Positions 26,303 through 35,529 of a stretch of 64,000 bases of DNA are shown here, in pieces. The stretch covers positions 186,001 to 250,000 of the forward strand of contig NZ_WIPK01000001.1 in NCBI RefSeq assembly GCF_012922555.1. The letters run 5' to 3'. This DNA comes from Paraclostridium dentum. Lineage in GTDB: Bacteria > Bacillota > Clostridia > Peptostreptococcales > Peptostreptococcaceae. Position numbers and translations under genes: made by a program. Each line of letters opens with the position of its first letter. Position 1 is the stretch's first letter. The notes under the pieces are model-generated. The model was given only the letters and a program-made list of their open reading frames with translations, made no database searches and was not told where the DNA came from.

Positions 26303-26935
26303 ATGAATATAGCATTAGATAATATCGTAGATGAAGTTGTAAAAAGAGTAAAAAAAGAAGCATTTATAGAAGTTGAAGCATCTGGAAGACACATTCATTT
26401 AAGTAGAGCGGACATAGATAAATTATTCGGAGTAGGCTATCAACTTACAAAGATAAAGGACTTATCTCAACCAGGGCAATATGCTTGTAAAGAAAGAGTT
26501 TGCATAAGTGGACCTAAAGGCGAATTTAAAAATGTTATAGTACTTGGACCAGAAAGACCACAAACTCAAGTTGAAGTGTCTTTAACTGATTGTTCTCAAT
26601 TAGGATTAAAAGCACCTATAAAGCAAAGTGGAGATTTAAACGGAACACTAGGTGTAAAAATATATACAGAAAAAGATAGTGTTGAATTAGAAAAAGGTCT
26701 TATGGTAGCAAAAAGACATGTGCATATGAATGAAGAAGATGCTAGAAAGTTTAACGTTTGTGACAATGAAGTTGTAAAAGTTAAGGTATTTGGAAGAAGA
26801 CCATTAATATTTGACGATGTTGTTATAAGAGTTAACAAAAACTTTGAGACATTTATGCATATTGATTATGATGAAGCCAATGCATGCGGATTTAGCAAAG
26901 GATGTTTAGCTAGAATAATAAAAAATAATCTATAA
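26303..26935 (+). CDS. eutD: PduL-type phosphotransacylase (EutD role)
   Basis: This 210-residue protein converts acetyl-CoA to acetyl phosphate and frees CoA inside the organelle. It is of the PduL family, not the larger Pta family found as EutD in enterics. The paired zinc-site motifs ASGRHIHLS (near residue 30) and AKRHVHM (near residue 138) are both present. An N-terminal amphipathic helix (IALDNIVDEVVKRVKKEAF) looks like an encapsulation peptide. The ATG at 26303 follows TTGGAGG. The symbol eutD is used for the role. Confidence 0.93.
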   Translation: MNIALDNIVDEVVKRVKKEAFIEVEASGRHIHLSRADIDKLFGVGYQLTKIKDLSQPGQYACKERVCISGPKGEFKNVIVLGPERPQTQVEVSLTDCSQLGLKAPIKQSGDLNGTLGVKIYTEKDSVELEKGLMVAKRHVHMNEEDARKFNVCDNEVVKVKVFGRRPLIFDDVVIRVNKNFETFMHIDYDEANACGFSKGCLARIIKNNL

Positions 26936-26949
26936 GGTAGGTGATATGT

Positions 26950-27630
26950 ATGGATTATGATAAGCTTATAGAATTTATAGTAGATGAAATATATAAAAAA
27001 CTTGAAAATCAAGGTGTAAAAGAAAATAATGATCTTCCTAAGTGTGTATTAATGTGGGAAAGAGATGAAGACAAATATAAATTCTTAAATGATAAATTTA
27101 AAGTTTTAAACTATCACAAAGATATAAAAGATTGTGATGTTTTAGTAATATCAAGACTTTGTTTGAGAGGGCTTTGTAATTTAGCTATGGGAAATAGCGT
27201 ATCAGATGAAGAACGTTTTATATTGAAGATGATTATGAGCGGAAAAAAAGTTTATGTAATGGAAGATGGACTTGAATATAAAAGGTACAAGCAAACAGCA
27301 CCTAAGACTTTATATAATAAATATTTAAACTTTGAAAAAGAAATTAAGAGCTATGGAGTAGAAATTATAAATAACCCTAAAAGCATATTAAATGAAACTA
27401 AGTTTATCTACAAAGAGGAATATGTAAAAGAAAATAAAGAAATAAACGTAGCTGTAAACTTAAATGAGAATACACTTGATTTGAGAAGTAAAAAACTTAT
27501 ATCAGAATCTGATTTAAGAAAACCTCAAATAAATGGTATAGATAAAATTTTATTAGGTAAGAAAAGTATAATAACACCACTAGCTAATGATTTTATAAGA
27601 ATACACAACTTAAAATTAGATAAAGAGTAA
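26950..27630 (+). CDS. conserved ethanolamine-locus protein of unknown function
   Basis: This 226-residue protein matches the hypothetical family found in eut microcompartment operons of Firmicutes (TIGR02536, from memory). Residues about 30-130 look like a flavodoxin-like alpha/beta fold (KCVLMWERDED, DVLVISRLCLRGLCNLAMGN, GKKVYVMEDGLEY). The C-terminus GKKSIITPLANDFIRIHNL repeats the motif at the N-terminus of EutT. An N-terminal helix (DYDKLIEFIVDEIYKKLE) may direct it into the shell. The ATG at 26950 is preferred over GTG at 26941. The reaction is unknown. Confidence 0.8.
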   Translation: MDYDKLIEFIVDEIYKKLENQGVKENNDLPKCVLMWERDEDKYKFLNDKFKVLNYHKDIKDCDVLVISRLCLRGLCNLAMGNSVSDEERFILKMIMSGKKVYVMEDGLEYKRYKQTAPKTLYNKYLNFEKEIKSYGVEIINNPKSILNETKFIYKEEYVKENKEINVAVNLNENTLDLRSKKLISESDLRKPQINGIDKILLGKKSIITPLANDFIRIHNLKLDKE

Positions 27631-27643
27631 AGGAGATATTCTT

Positions 27644-27916
27644 ATGGAGATTGGAAAAGTAGTTGGAAATGTTTGGGCCACAAGAAAAGATGAGAAATTA
27701 TGTGGACAAAAACTATTAGTTTTAAAACTTTTAAAAGATAACGATTCATATTGTGATGGATTTTTAGTTGCAGCTGATAATGCAGGAGCAGGTAATGGAG
27801 ATTTAGTATTAGTAACACGAGGATCTGGAGCTAGAGAATCTTTGGAGGATAGATCTATACCGGTTGATGCTACTATAGTTGGAGTTGTAGATTCACTAGA
27901 GGTACATGATGAATAA
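27644..27916 (+). CDS. eutN: microcompartment vertex protein EutN
   Basis: This 90-residue EutN/CcmL-family protein forms pentamers that close the vertices of the shell. EIGKVVGNVWATRKDEKL, LLVLKLL, AADNAGAGNGDLVLVTRGSGAR and IVGVVDSLEV cover the whole family length. AAAGGAGA precedes the ATG. Its last codons overlap the start of the PduT-like gene. Confidence 0.95.
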   Translation: MEIGKVVGNVWATRKDEKLCGQKLLVLKLLKDNDSYCDGFLVAADNAGAGNGDLVLVTRGSGARESLEDRSIPVDATIVGVVDSLEVHDE

Positions 27917-28466
27917 AAGCATAGGCTCTATAGAGTTTAGAAGTATTGCAAAGGGAATTGAAGTATCTAATGAAATGGTTAAAAAATCTTATGTTGATAT
28001 ATTATACTTAAAAAGTATTTGTCCTGGAAAGTTTATAATAATTATAAGTGGTGATACAGGAGAAGTTAACACAGCTATTGAGTATGGACTTAGTATATCA
28101 CAAGGATTTGTAGTAGATAGTTTTGTTATAAACGCAGTACACGAAAGTATAATAGGTGCATTGAAAAACAAATATGAACCTATAAATGAAGTTAATTGCA
28201 TAGGGGTTATGGAAACTAGCAAAGTATGTGCAGGATTAAAAGCATTAGACAAAACCTTAAAAAGTAGCGATACAACCATAATTAAACTTCAATTATCATT
28301 TGCAATAGGTGGAAAACTTGTATATATAGTTTGTGGAAGTTTAAGTAGCGTAAATTACGGAATAGATGAAGGTAAAAAAGTGTTGAAGGACAAGGATGTA
28401 ATACAAGCTTTAGTAATGCCTCATGTAGATGAAAAAATAATAAAACATTTAATAGGGAGAGGATAG
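27909..28466 (+). CDS. PduT-like trimeric shell protein with an Fe-S-type cysteine
   Basis: This 185-residue protein has two BMC domains in tandem (residues about 1-88 and 95-182), like the PduT trimers of propanediol organelles. The match covers the N-terminus (SIGSIEFRSIAKGIEVSNEM), the ICPGK segment and the second-half AIGGKLVYIV. With the ATG at 27909 the Cys of ICPGK is residue 38, the same position as the Cys that holds the [4Fe-4S] cluster in Salmonella PduT. GAGG at 27898-27901 favours the start at 27909 over 27906. It overlaps eutN by 8 bp and is followed by eutH after 2 bp. Confidence 0.9.
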   Translation: MNKSIGSIEFRSIAKGIEVSNEMVKKSYVDILYLKSICPGKFIIIISGDTGEVNTAIEYGLSISQGFVVDSFVINAVHESIIGALKNKYEPINEVNCIGVMETSKVCAGLKALDKTLKSSDTTIIKLQLSFAIGGKLVYIVCGSLSSVNYGIDEGKKVLKDKDVIQALVMPHVDEKIIKHLIGRG

Positions 28467-28468
28467 CC

Positions 28469-29560
28469 ATGAGTATAAATGAAATTATAATCTATATAAT
28501 GGTAGCATTTATGGTATTGGGTGCTATAGATAAGTGCATAGGCAATAAATTTGGGTTAGGTGAACAATTTGAAGAAGGTATTGTTGCTATGGGATCACTT
28601 GCAGTTGCAATGGTAGGGGTAATATGTTTAGCTCCAGTACTAGCAGATGTATTAAGACCTATTATAGTTCCTGTATTTGATATGTTAGGAGCTGACCCAG
28701 CTATGTTTGCAGGTTCTATATTAGCAAATGATATGGGAGGAGCACCTCTAGCAATGGAACTTGCAAAAGATCCAAATGCAGGATTGTTTGGAGGACTTAT
28801 AGTTGGAGCTATGATGGGACCAACTATAGTATTTATAATACCGGTAGCACTTGGAATAATAGATAAAGAAGATCAAAAATTCTTAGCAACAGGAATTCTT
28901 GCAGGGATAATAACTATACCTATAGGAGCGTTTATAGGAGGATTAGTTGCAGGATTTGATGTAATGATGATAATTAGAAACTTAATTCCTATAATAATCT
29001 TTGCAGCAATAATAGCTTTAGGATTATTGAAGTTTGAAAGTGCAATGATAAAAGGATTTACTTACTTTGGTAAAGGTGTTGTTATAGTAATAACTTTAGG
29101 ACTTGCAGCAGCAATAGTTGAAGCTTTAACTGGTATTGTTGTAATACCAGGAATGAACCCTATTAGCGAGGGAATAGAAATTGTTGGAGATATAGCTATA
29201 GTTTTAGCAGGAGCATTCCCATTAGTATTTGTTATAACTAAAGTTTTCAATAAACCACTTATGGCTTTAGGTAAACTTTTAGGAATGAATGATATAGCAG
29301 CAGCTGGATTAGTAGCAAGTTTAGCTAACTGTATACCTATGTTTGGTATGATGAAAGATATGGATGATAGAGGTAAGATTATAAATGTGGCATTTGCTGT
29401 ATCTGCAGCATTTGTATTTGGAGATCATTTAGGATTTACTGCTGGATTTAATGCTGACATGATAGCACCAATGATAGTAGCTAAGTTAGTTGGAGGAATT
29501 ACTGCAGTTATTTTAGCTATGAGATTAGCAAACAAAATGTTAAAAAAGGAGAATGCTTAA
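28469..29560 (+). CDS. eutH: ethanolamine permease EutH
   Basis: This 363-residue membrane protein with about ten or eleven hydrophobic segments takes up ethanolamine. Family stretches are GAIDKCIGNKFGLGEQFEEG, AGSILANDMGGAPLAMELA and FGDHLGFTAGFNADMIAPM. GAGAGG lies before the ATG. eutQ starts just after its stop. Confidence 0.96.
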   Translation: MSINEIIIYIMVAFMVLGAIDKCIGNKFGLGEQFEEGIVAMGSLAVAMVGVICLAPVLADVLRPIIVPVFDMLGADPAMFAGSILANDMGGAPLAMELAKDPNAGLFGGLIVGAMMGPTIVFIIPVALGIIDKEDQKFLATGILAGIITIPIGAFIGGLVAGFDVMMIIRNLIPIIIFAAIIALGLLKFESAMIKGFTYFGKGVVIVITLGLAAAIVEALTGIVVIPGMNPISEGIEIVGDIAIVLAGAFPLVFVITKVFNKPLMALGKLLGMNDIAAAGLVASLANCIPMFGMMKDMDDRGKIINVAFAVSAAFVFGDHLGFTAGFNADMIAPMIVAKLVGGITAVILAMRLANKMLKKENA

Positions 29561-29561
29561 G

Positions 29562-30035
29562 ATGGATATAAAGAATTTAGATAAATCTATGTTAGAACAG
29601 TTAGTAAGACAAATTATACAAGAAAAGATAAATGGCAGCGAAAACAGTGTTGACTTTTTAAGAGATAAAGATGAAAGCGGAGTAATTTCTATAAAACTTC
29701 CAACTGTAAAGGTTGATGAATCAAATAGATTAGATACTGGTAATCCAAGTGATGTAGTATATACCAAAGATTTATTTACATTAGAAGAAAGTCCAAGATT
29801 AGGATGCGGAATAATGGAGATGAAAGAAACTACATTTGATTGGACATTAAATTATGATGAAGTAGATTATGTAATAGAAGGAACATTAGATATTATAATA
29901 AATGGAAAAACGGTATCAGCATCTGCAGGGGAATTAATATTAATACCAAAAGGTAGTAGTATACAATTCTCAGTTAAGGATTATGCTAGATTTATATATG
30001 TAACTTATCCTGCTGATTGGGCTTCACAAAATTAA
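29562..30035 (+). CDS. eutQ: EutQ cupin protein
   Basis: This 157-residue protein has an N-terminal helix (DKSMLEQLVRQIIQEKI) that resembles an encapsulation peptide and a C-terminal cupin barrel (YDEVDYVIEGTLDIIINGKT, then AGELILIPKGSSIQF). EutQ has been reported to have acetate kinase activity in Salmonella; this copy is shorter because the linker part is small. ATG at 29562 is preferred because it gives the family-like N-terminus; an ATG at 29553 inside the end of eutH is possible. It closes the eut locus, before a repeat hairpin. Confidence 0.92.
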   Translation: MDIKNLDKSMLEQLVRQIIQEKINGSENSVDFLRDKDESGVISIKLPTVKVDESNRLDTGNPSDVVYTKDLFTLEESPRLGCGIMEMKETTFDWTLNYDEVDYVIEGTLDIIINGKTVSASAGELILIPKGSSIQFSVKDYARFIYVTYPADWASQN

Positions 30036-30074
30036 ATTAGATTTAAAAACTAATATTCAAAATACTATATAGGT

Positions 30075-30151
30075 GAAGAATACAATATAAGTTTTGCTTC
30101 CAAAGCTGGAAAGATGCTTTAAAGGTCGCTAAAACTTACATTGTATACTTC
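30075..30151 (+). repeat. terminator-embedded repeat, copy 1
   Basis: The core is TTTTGCTTCC, AAAGCT-loop-GCTTT, AAA bulge, GGTCGC, T, AAAA. An outer stem pairs GAAG, ATACAAT and AAGTTTT with AAAACTT, ATTGTAT and CTTC. It lies between the convergent ends of eutQ and the minus-strand gene at 30173 and should terminate both. Compared with the other copies the middle stem has changed CA/TG to CC/GG and the hairpin base C-G to A-T. Confidence 0.85.
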
Positions 30152-30172
30152 GCTATTTTGTATTATTTTAAT

Positions 30173-31414
30173 TTATATTTCAAACTCTGCTATTTTAGTT
30201 ACTGCTACATAAATTTTAGATATAGCATACCAAGTAGCAAAATCAACGTTTCCACTTTGGGTCATTCTAAATATTTCTTGGAATTTACGAACGCTTTCTT
30301 GTGTTTTTGGACCGTAAATACCATCAACATCAACCTTAGGTAAAGCAGGATAAGCATTAGCTATAGCGTTTAATTGATTTTGTATAGTTTTAACTGGTTC
30401 TCCTGTAGACCAAAGTGTAAGCGTATATCCAGGGAATGAAGAAGGAACTCCTTTTATCATATCTGTACCTTGAAGGCCTATGTTTTGGCCATAGTAATAT
30501 CTTAAAATTTCATCAAATTTATAACCTTGATCTCCTAGGTACTTACTTCCCCATTGAGTCATTTTTCCAGGGCATTGAGTTTGAATTCCATCACAGTACT
30601 GAGCTAAAAGTGGTTGAGGATTTCCTTTTGGTCTTTGAATATAGACATTAAATATATTATCAACAACAACACTTATAGTATCGAAAATATTTCTATTGTA
30701 TATAAATTTATGGTCATAGGCTGTAGTAGATGTAATTGTAAAATCATATCCCATATTTCTGTACCATTCAGTATAAACTCTATTTAAAGTAAATGAAACT
30801 ATGGCTACTACATTTGCATATATTGTTTCAGTTGGCCACGTAGCGTAAATCTCAGAACTTGCCACGTTTTTAATATAATCTCTAAATGGAATCCAATAAT
30901 TAGGTGCATTTTTATCACTTGGCATACCGTCATGAACTATTATATATTCTGGAACTACGACATTAGACAATACATAAGGGACCTTTTTTAAATCATCTTC
31001 AAGTATTTTAGGTTGATAGTTTCCGTATAATACGTTGTCCCCAATTTTATAAATCTTTTTATTTGTAGTAGTAAAAGCAGAAATTTTTGACAGCGAAATG
31101 TTTTGAATAGCTTCTACAAGAGGAAGTATCTGAACTCCTTGTATTACAACACTTTGATAACCATCTTTAGATATTGTTAGTATATAAGTACTATAAGCCC
31201 TAGGAGAATTAGGAACTTGAGAGTAAATAAAATTTGGCGCATCTAATGATACTTTTTTTACCATCCCAGATGAATTGGTAATGAGATTTTTATAAATATA
31301 TTTACTTTTGGTGCTTCCCTCTTTAGGCATTGCACATATATTTATAGAAACTCCTTCAATTGGGAAGTTTGTAATTTCATCAGTTACTTTAATTGTCAAC
31401 AATCCTTTATACAA
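30173..31414 (-). CDS. SpoIID-like protein with C-terminal peptidoglycan-binding domain
   Basis: This 413-residue protein has an N-terminal beta-rich carboxypeptidase-regulatory-like segment (about 1-105), then a SpoIID/LytB-like region (about 195-330, with VVAIVSFTLNRVYTEWY and PLLAQYCDGIQTQCPGKMTQ). A PG_binding_1 domain follows (about 340-400, with VDVDGIYGPKTQESVRKFQ). No signal peptide is visible. Clostridial proteins of this layout are linked to the spore or cell wall. The start is a TTG at 31414 after a GGGGGG site; no ATG is near. The two repeat hairpins of the neighbourhood begin at its 3' end. Confidence 0.8.
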   Translation of the reverse strand: MYKGLLTIKVTDEITNFPIEGVSINICAMPKEGSTKSKYIYKNLITNSSGMVKKVSLDAPNFIYSQVPNSPRAYSTYILTISKDGYQSVVIQGVQILPLVEAIQNISLSKISAFTTTNKKIYKIGDNVLYGNYQPKILEDDLKKVPYVLSNVVVPEYIIVHDGMPSDKNAPNYWIPFRDYIKNVASSEIYATWPTETIYANVVAIVSFTLNRVYTEWYRNMGYDFTITSTTAYDHKFIYNRNIFDTISVVVDNIFNVYIQRPKGNPQPLLAQYCDGIQTQCPGKMTQWGSKYLGDQGYKFDEILRYYYGQNIGLQGTDMIKGVPSSFPGYTLTLWSTGEPVKTIQNQLNAIANAYPALPKVDVDGIYGPKTQESVRKFQEIFRMTQSGNVDFATWYAISKIYVAVTKIAEFEI

Positions 31415-31620
31415 AAAAATCCCCCCCTAAATAATCTATTAATTTATATGTATGAATAAAATATTTAAAGTGTACCATTTGCAGTATCAAGTTAATTTTA
31501 TGATGAAAATAGAATAAATTAAAAAATGTAAAAATTTTGAAAAACAGGAGGTAAAAAGCTAATCTATGTAGAATTATTATATGTGAAGTACATTTAAGTA
31601 AGGGCAGGGAGAATTTTTTA

Positions 31621-33612
31621 ATGAAAAAAAAACGGGGAATGAAAAAATATATTTTTATATTAATATTTATTTTTATAATCTTTTTCCAAATGTTTAATTA
31701 TAGAGTGGAAGCATATGAAGCATATGAAAAAGAATCAAGTGGATTTAATGTTTTGGTATTAAACTCATACAATCAAGGACATCACTGGGAAGCGGCTATA
31801 ATGGATGGGCTCAAATCTTATTCTAAAAAAAATCCTGACGAGGGTATAAATTTTAAAATTGAATACCTAGATTTTAGAAATAATTATAATGATGAATACA
31901 TAGAGTCATTAAAGCACATGTTAAATGAAAAGTACCCACAGGGCAGCATAGATGCTATATATACTGTAAATGATGAGTCTTTTGAAGTGTTTAATAAAGA
32001 GGTACTAAATCCAAGTAGTAGTTTTTATAAAATTCCATTAGTATTTAGTGGAGTAGACGGAAAACTAGATGGAAGCAAAGAAGAAAAAAAATACATGGCA
32101 GGTATATATCATGGTGATGATAGCTTAAATTTAATGAACTTGGTATATTCACTTAATCAACAAACTGAAAATATAAATTTAATAGTTGAAAAGTCTAAGT
32201 ATGGAGAGTCTGTAAAAAGCGAAATTAATAAACTTATAGATACTTATTTAAACAATCAAATAGATATAAACTACATACAAAGTAACTACACTGAAGATAT
32301 AATATCTAAAATAAAAAAGTCAGATGATAAACCAGATACTATAAACATTATAGCTGGTGAATTTCAGTGCAAAAAATCAAGTGGGTATGTAGAACCTAAG
32401 GATTTAATAGATGATATTAAAAAGTATAGTAGTGCACCTATATATTCGAATGATCAGACTTATTTACATGCAGGTATTCTTGGAGGACACGTAGATATAG
32501 GTCAAGAACAGGCAAAAATTATTTGTGATGTGATAGCTAAAATAAAAAATGGCATTCCTATTGAAAAGATTGAAAATGAGATAGAGCCATCTGCAAAGGC
32601 GTATGTTGATTATAAAAGTATATATGAATATGATATAGATCCTTTTGATGTAGGAACAAGTGTAAACTTAATAAATAAAGGGCAATATGAACTATTAGCT
32701 CCAAAGTGGATGAAACACTTACTACTTACTTTACTTGTATTCTTTTTAATATCTATTGTGTTTGTTGTTAAAGCAACTTCAAGATATAGAAAAGATATTA
32801 AAAAACAACAAGAAGATGAAGAGAAGGCAAAGGAACGTGAAAAGCTAAAATCTGATTTTATAGTAAATTTAAGCCATGAGCTAAGAACACCTATAAACAT
32901 AATATTGGGCACAACTAAGCTTTTAGAATACAATATATCTAAGGGTAAAGCTAAAGAAGATGATGTCATAGATAAATTAGAAAATATAAATCAAAACTCA
33001 TATAGATTATTAAAGATATCAAATAATATAATAGATATGACAAAAGCTGAGTGTGGAATGCTTAGTCTAAATTTAGAAAATTGCAATATAGTTAGTGTAA
33101 TAGAAGATGTTTTTGAATCAAGTATTGAATTCGCTAAAATAAAAAATATAGGAATGATATTTGATACAAAATATGAAGAATTAAATACTGCTGTGGATGT
33201 TTATCAAATACAAAGGGTAGTGTTAAACCTTTTATCAAATGCAATTAAATTTACAAATGAAAATGGAGTTGTAGAATTATCGATATACAAGTATAAAGAG
33301 GATATTATTATAGAAGTAAAAGATAATGGAGTAGGAATACCGGATAATAAGTTAAACTACATATTCCAAAGGTTCTATCAAGTAGATAATTTATATACTA
33401 GAAAAAATGAAGGCAGTGGTATAGGCCTTTGTATATCAAAAGAAATAGTAGAAATTCATGGTGGTAAGATAGAGATAGAAAGCAAACTACAAGAAGGATC
33501 TTTATTTAGAATTATTCTTCCTATAAAGATAGATGAAAGTTTACCAGAATATGATCCTTCAAATTATGTAGATACAAATAAAATGGTTAATTTAGAGTTA
33601 TCAGATATTTAA
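31621..33612 (+). CDS. orphan sensor histidine kinase with periplasmic-binding-type sensor
   Basis: This 663-residue kinase begins with a signal-anchor segment (about 8-26). An extracellular domain of ABC-substrate-binding type (about 40-350, with NVLVLNSYNQGHHWEAAIMD and IPLVFSGVDGK) is followed by a membrane segment (about 365-385). The phospho-acceptor NLSHELRTPIN (His near residue 420) and an ATPase domain with NLLSNAIKFT, DNGVGIP, FQRFYQVD and GSGIGLCISK complete it. No response regulator is next to it. It stands between the eut locus and an export operon on the other strand; its partner and ligand are unknown. Confidence 0.9.
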   Translation: MKKKRGMKKYIFILIFIFIIFFQMFNYRVEAYEAYEKESSGFNVLVLNSYNQGHHWEAAIMDGLKSYSKKNPDEGINFKIEYLDFRNNYNDEYIESLKHMLNEKYPQGSIDAIYTVNDESFEVFNKEVLNPSSSFYKIPLVFSGVDGKLDGSKEEKKYMAGIYHGDDSLNLMNLVYSLNQQTENINLIVEKSKYGESVKSEINKLIDTYLNNQIDINYIQSNYTEDIISKIKKSDDKPDTINIIAGEFQCKKSSGYVEPKDLIDDIKKYSSAPIYSNDQTYLHAGILGGHVDIGQEQAKIICDVIAKIKNGIPIEKIENEIEPSAKAYVDYKSIYEYDIDPFDVGTSVNLINKGQYELLAPKWMKHLLLTLLVFFLISIVFVVKATSRYRKDIKKQQEDEEKAKEREKLKSDFIVNLSHELRTPINIILGTTKLLEYNISKGKAKEDDVIDKLENINQNSYRLLKISNNIIDMTKAECGMLSLNLENCNIVSVIEDVFESSIEFAKIKNIGMIFDTKYEELNTAVDVYQIQRVVLNLLSNAIKFTNENGVVELSIYKYKEDIIIEVKDNGVGIPDNKLNYIFQRFYQVDNLYTRKNEGSGIGLCISKEIVEIHGGKIEIESKLQEGSLFRIILPIKIDESLPEYDPSNYVDTNKMVNLELSDI

Positions 33613-33624
33613 ATAAAGAGTAAA

Positions 33625-33656
33625 AAAAGAAGCTATGAAAATAGCTTCTTTTTTTA
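33625..33656. terminator. bidirectional terminator
   Basis: AAGAAGCTAT pairs with ATAGCTTCTT around GAAA, with A runs on the left and T runs on the right. It serves the kinase gene and the convergent minus-strand gene ending at 33659. Confidence 0.85.
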
Positions 33657-33658
33657 TG

Positions 33659-35527
33659 TTATTCATTTATTTTCATTATAAACTTAACTTTTCCATCCAT
33701 ATCTTTATTAAGACCAGAGAAGTTATTGTAATCTTTAGATAGTTTAACTATTTCATCTTTAACATCTACTAAGCCTTGTATATCTGATAATTTAGTATTT
33801 CCTTCTTTATATATTTTATCTAGCCCATCTTTCTTTAATTTATTAACGCCTTTATATAATTCATTAGATCCTTTTGCTAGATCATTTGTTCCTTTTAAAA
33901 GTTTACTTGAATTATCATTTAAAGTTTTAGTACCACTAACTAAGCTTTTACTACCTTGAGCTAGTTGGTTAGTACCTTTGCTTAATTCACCAGTTCCAGC
34001 AGCCAATTTTTTACTACCATCTTCAAGTTTATTAGTAGCTGCTGATAATTGTTTTGAACTACTACTTAAAGTTGAACCAGCATCCACTAAAGATTTGAAG
34101 TTAGAACTAAAGCTATTTGAACCAGATTTTAAGTTTTCTAGTCCAGCACTTAAGTTATTAGCTCCACTTACAGCACTGCCCATTCCATCTTTCAAACTAT
34201 TTAGGCCACCCCTTTGACCTTCAGAAACTTGACTTAAAGAACCTGCTAATCCTCTTAACTGATTAGCAACTTCTGGATTAGATTCATCTAAAGCTCCAGC
34301 TATATTGTTTAATCCTCCAGAAACTTGGTCTATATTATTTGTAGAAGCTATTAAACTATCTACACCAGAAGCACCATTAGAAAGTCCAGAACTAAGTGCA
34401 TTAGCACCTTCACTAGCACTATTAATACCATTGTTAATAGCTGAGTAAGCGTCATAAAGCTTATTAGTATTTCCTACAAAAGATTCAACACCATTAGAAA
34501 ACTTACCTTGAGAATCATTTAGTTGACTAAGACCGCTACTTACGCTTTTTGCACCGTTATCTAAAGATGGAGCTGATTGATTTAATTTATCTATACCACT
34601 ACTTAAATCCTTAGATCCTTTATCTAAAGATTTTACGCCCTGATCAAATTTGGCGAAATTAGTGTTTAGTTCATTATTTCCGTCCAATAATTTTTTGGAT
34701 CCATCTAATAAATCATCTCCGCCTTTTCTTAAATCATTTAAAGATTTAGATAAATCATCTAACGTAGAGTTTTTATCAATTCCTTTAAGCTCTGGAATTT
34801 TTGGAGTTGCCATAACCATTATATTAGGCATTTTAAATTTATTAGCATTTCCTTCAATAACCAGTGTGTCTTCTAATTCTAAATAATCTTCTATATCTTT
34901 ACTTAAGTCTAAGCTTTCTTTTAAACCAGGGAAAGATGCAAATGTTACACTAGATTTTTTACCATCATCTAGAAGTTCTCCACTGTTTATTTTTATATTT
35001 TTAAAATTATCTCTTTCAAATAAAACTTCAGTAGCTGTTAAAAATGGTACATACATATCTCTATTTTTACCATTTACTTTACGGATTTTCTTTTCATTGT
35101 TTTTAAGGTCTATAGTTATTTTAAATTTACCTGATTTACCATCAATTTCTTTAGCACTAACTTTTTTGCCATTTAATTCATATTGAATATCTACATCAAT
35201 AGGAAGTTTTTTAGAGCTCTCTCCTTGGTAGTATAAATCCTCTTTGTTAACATTCCACTCAACTGAATCATTATTTATTACAGGTTTTTCATCACCTTTT
35301 ACATTTTTTATATTTTTAAGATTACTAGAATCAGTAAATTTTCCAAGTTTTTCATCGCTGTTTATCCAAGTAGAAACAATAGTCTTTTCAACACTACCAT
35401 TATTATTTAATATGGCATATACAGTTTCTTCTTTTTTTACATCTGCAAAGCAAATCCCAGTATTTAAAAATATCATAAGTGTAGTTAAAGTAGCTATTGA
35501 AGCCTTTGGTAAATTAATTCTTTTCAT
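33659..35527 (-). CDS. exported xxxLxxG heptad-repeat protein (YhgE/Pip-like coil)
   Basis: This 622-residue protein has a signal peptide (cleavage near residue 29, CFADV) and an N-terminal beta-rich region (about 35-230). From about residue 260 to 570 it has a long series of L-x-x-G-x-x-x-L repeats such as GDDLLDGSKKLLDGNNEL and GTGELSKGTNQLAQGSKSL, which form coiled coils in YhgE/Pip-type proteins. Unlike many YhgE proteins no C-terminal membrane domain is present. It starts two bases after the stop of the MMPL transporter gene, so the two are co-expressed. It probably works outside the membrane as a partner of the pump. Confidence 0.82.
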   Translation of the reverse strand: MKRINLPKASIATLTTLMIFLNTGICFADVKKEETVYAILNNNGSVEKTIVSTWINSDEKLGKFTDSSNLKNIKNVKGDEKPVINNDSVEWNVNKEDLYYQGESSKKLPIDVDIQYELNGKKVSAKEIDGKSGKFKITIDLKNNEKKIRKVNGKNRDMYVPFLTATEVLFERDNFKNIKINSGELLDDGKKSSVTFASFPGLKESLDLSKDIEDYLELEDTLVIEGNANKFKMPNIMVMATPKIPELKGIDKNSTLDDLSKSLNDLRKGGDDLLDGSKKLLDGNNELNTNFAKFDQGVKSLDKGSKDLSSGIDKLNQSAPSLDNGAKSVSSGLSQLNDSQGKFSNGVESFVGNTNKLYDAYSAINNGINSASEGANALSSGLSNGASGVDSLIASTNNIDQVSGGLNNIAGALDESNPEVANQLRGLAGSLSQVSEGQRGGLNSLKDGMGSAVSGANNLSAGLENLKSGSNSFSSNFKSLVDAGSTLSSSSKQLSAATNKLEDGSKKLAAGTGELSKGTNQLAQGSKSLVSGTKTLNDNSSKLLKGTNDLAKGSNELYKGVNKLKKDGLDKIYKEGNTKLSDIQGLVDVKDEIVKLSKDYNNFSGLNKDMDGKVKFIMKINE

Positions 35528-35529
35528 CC

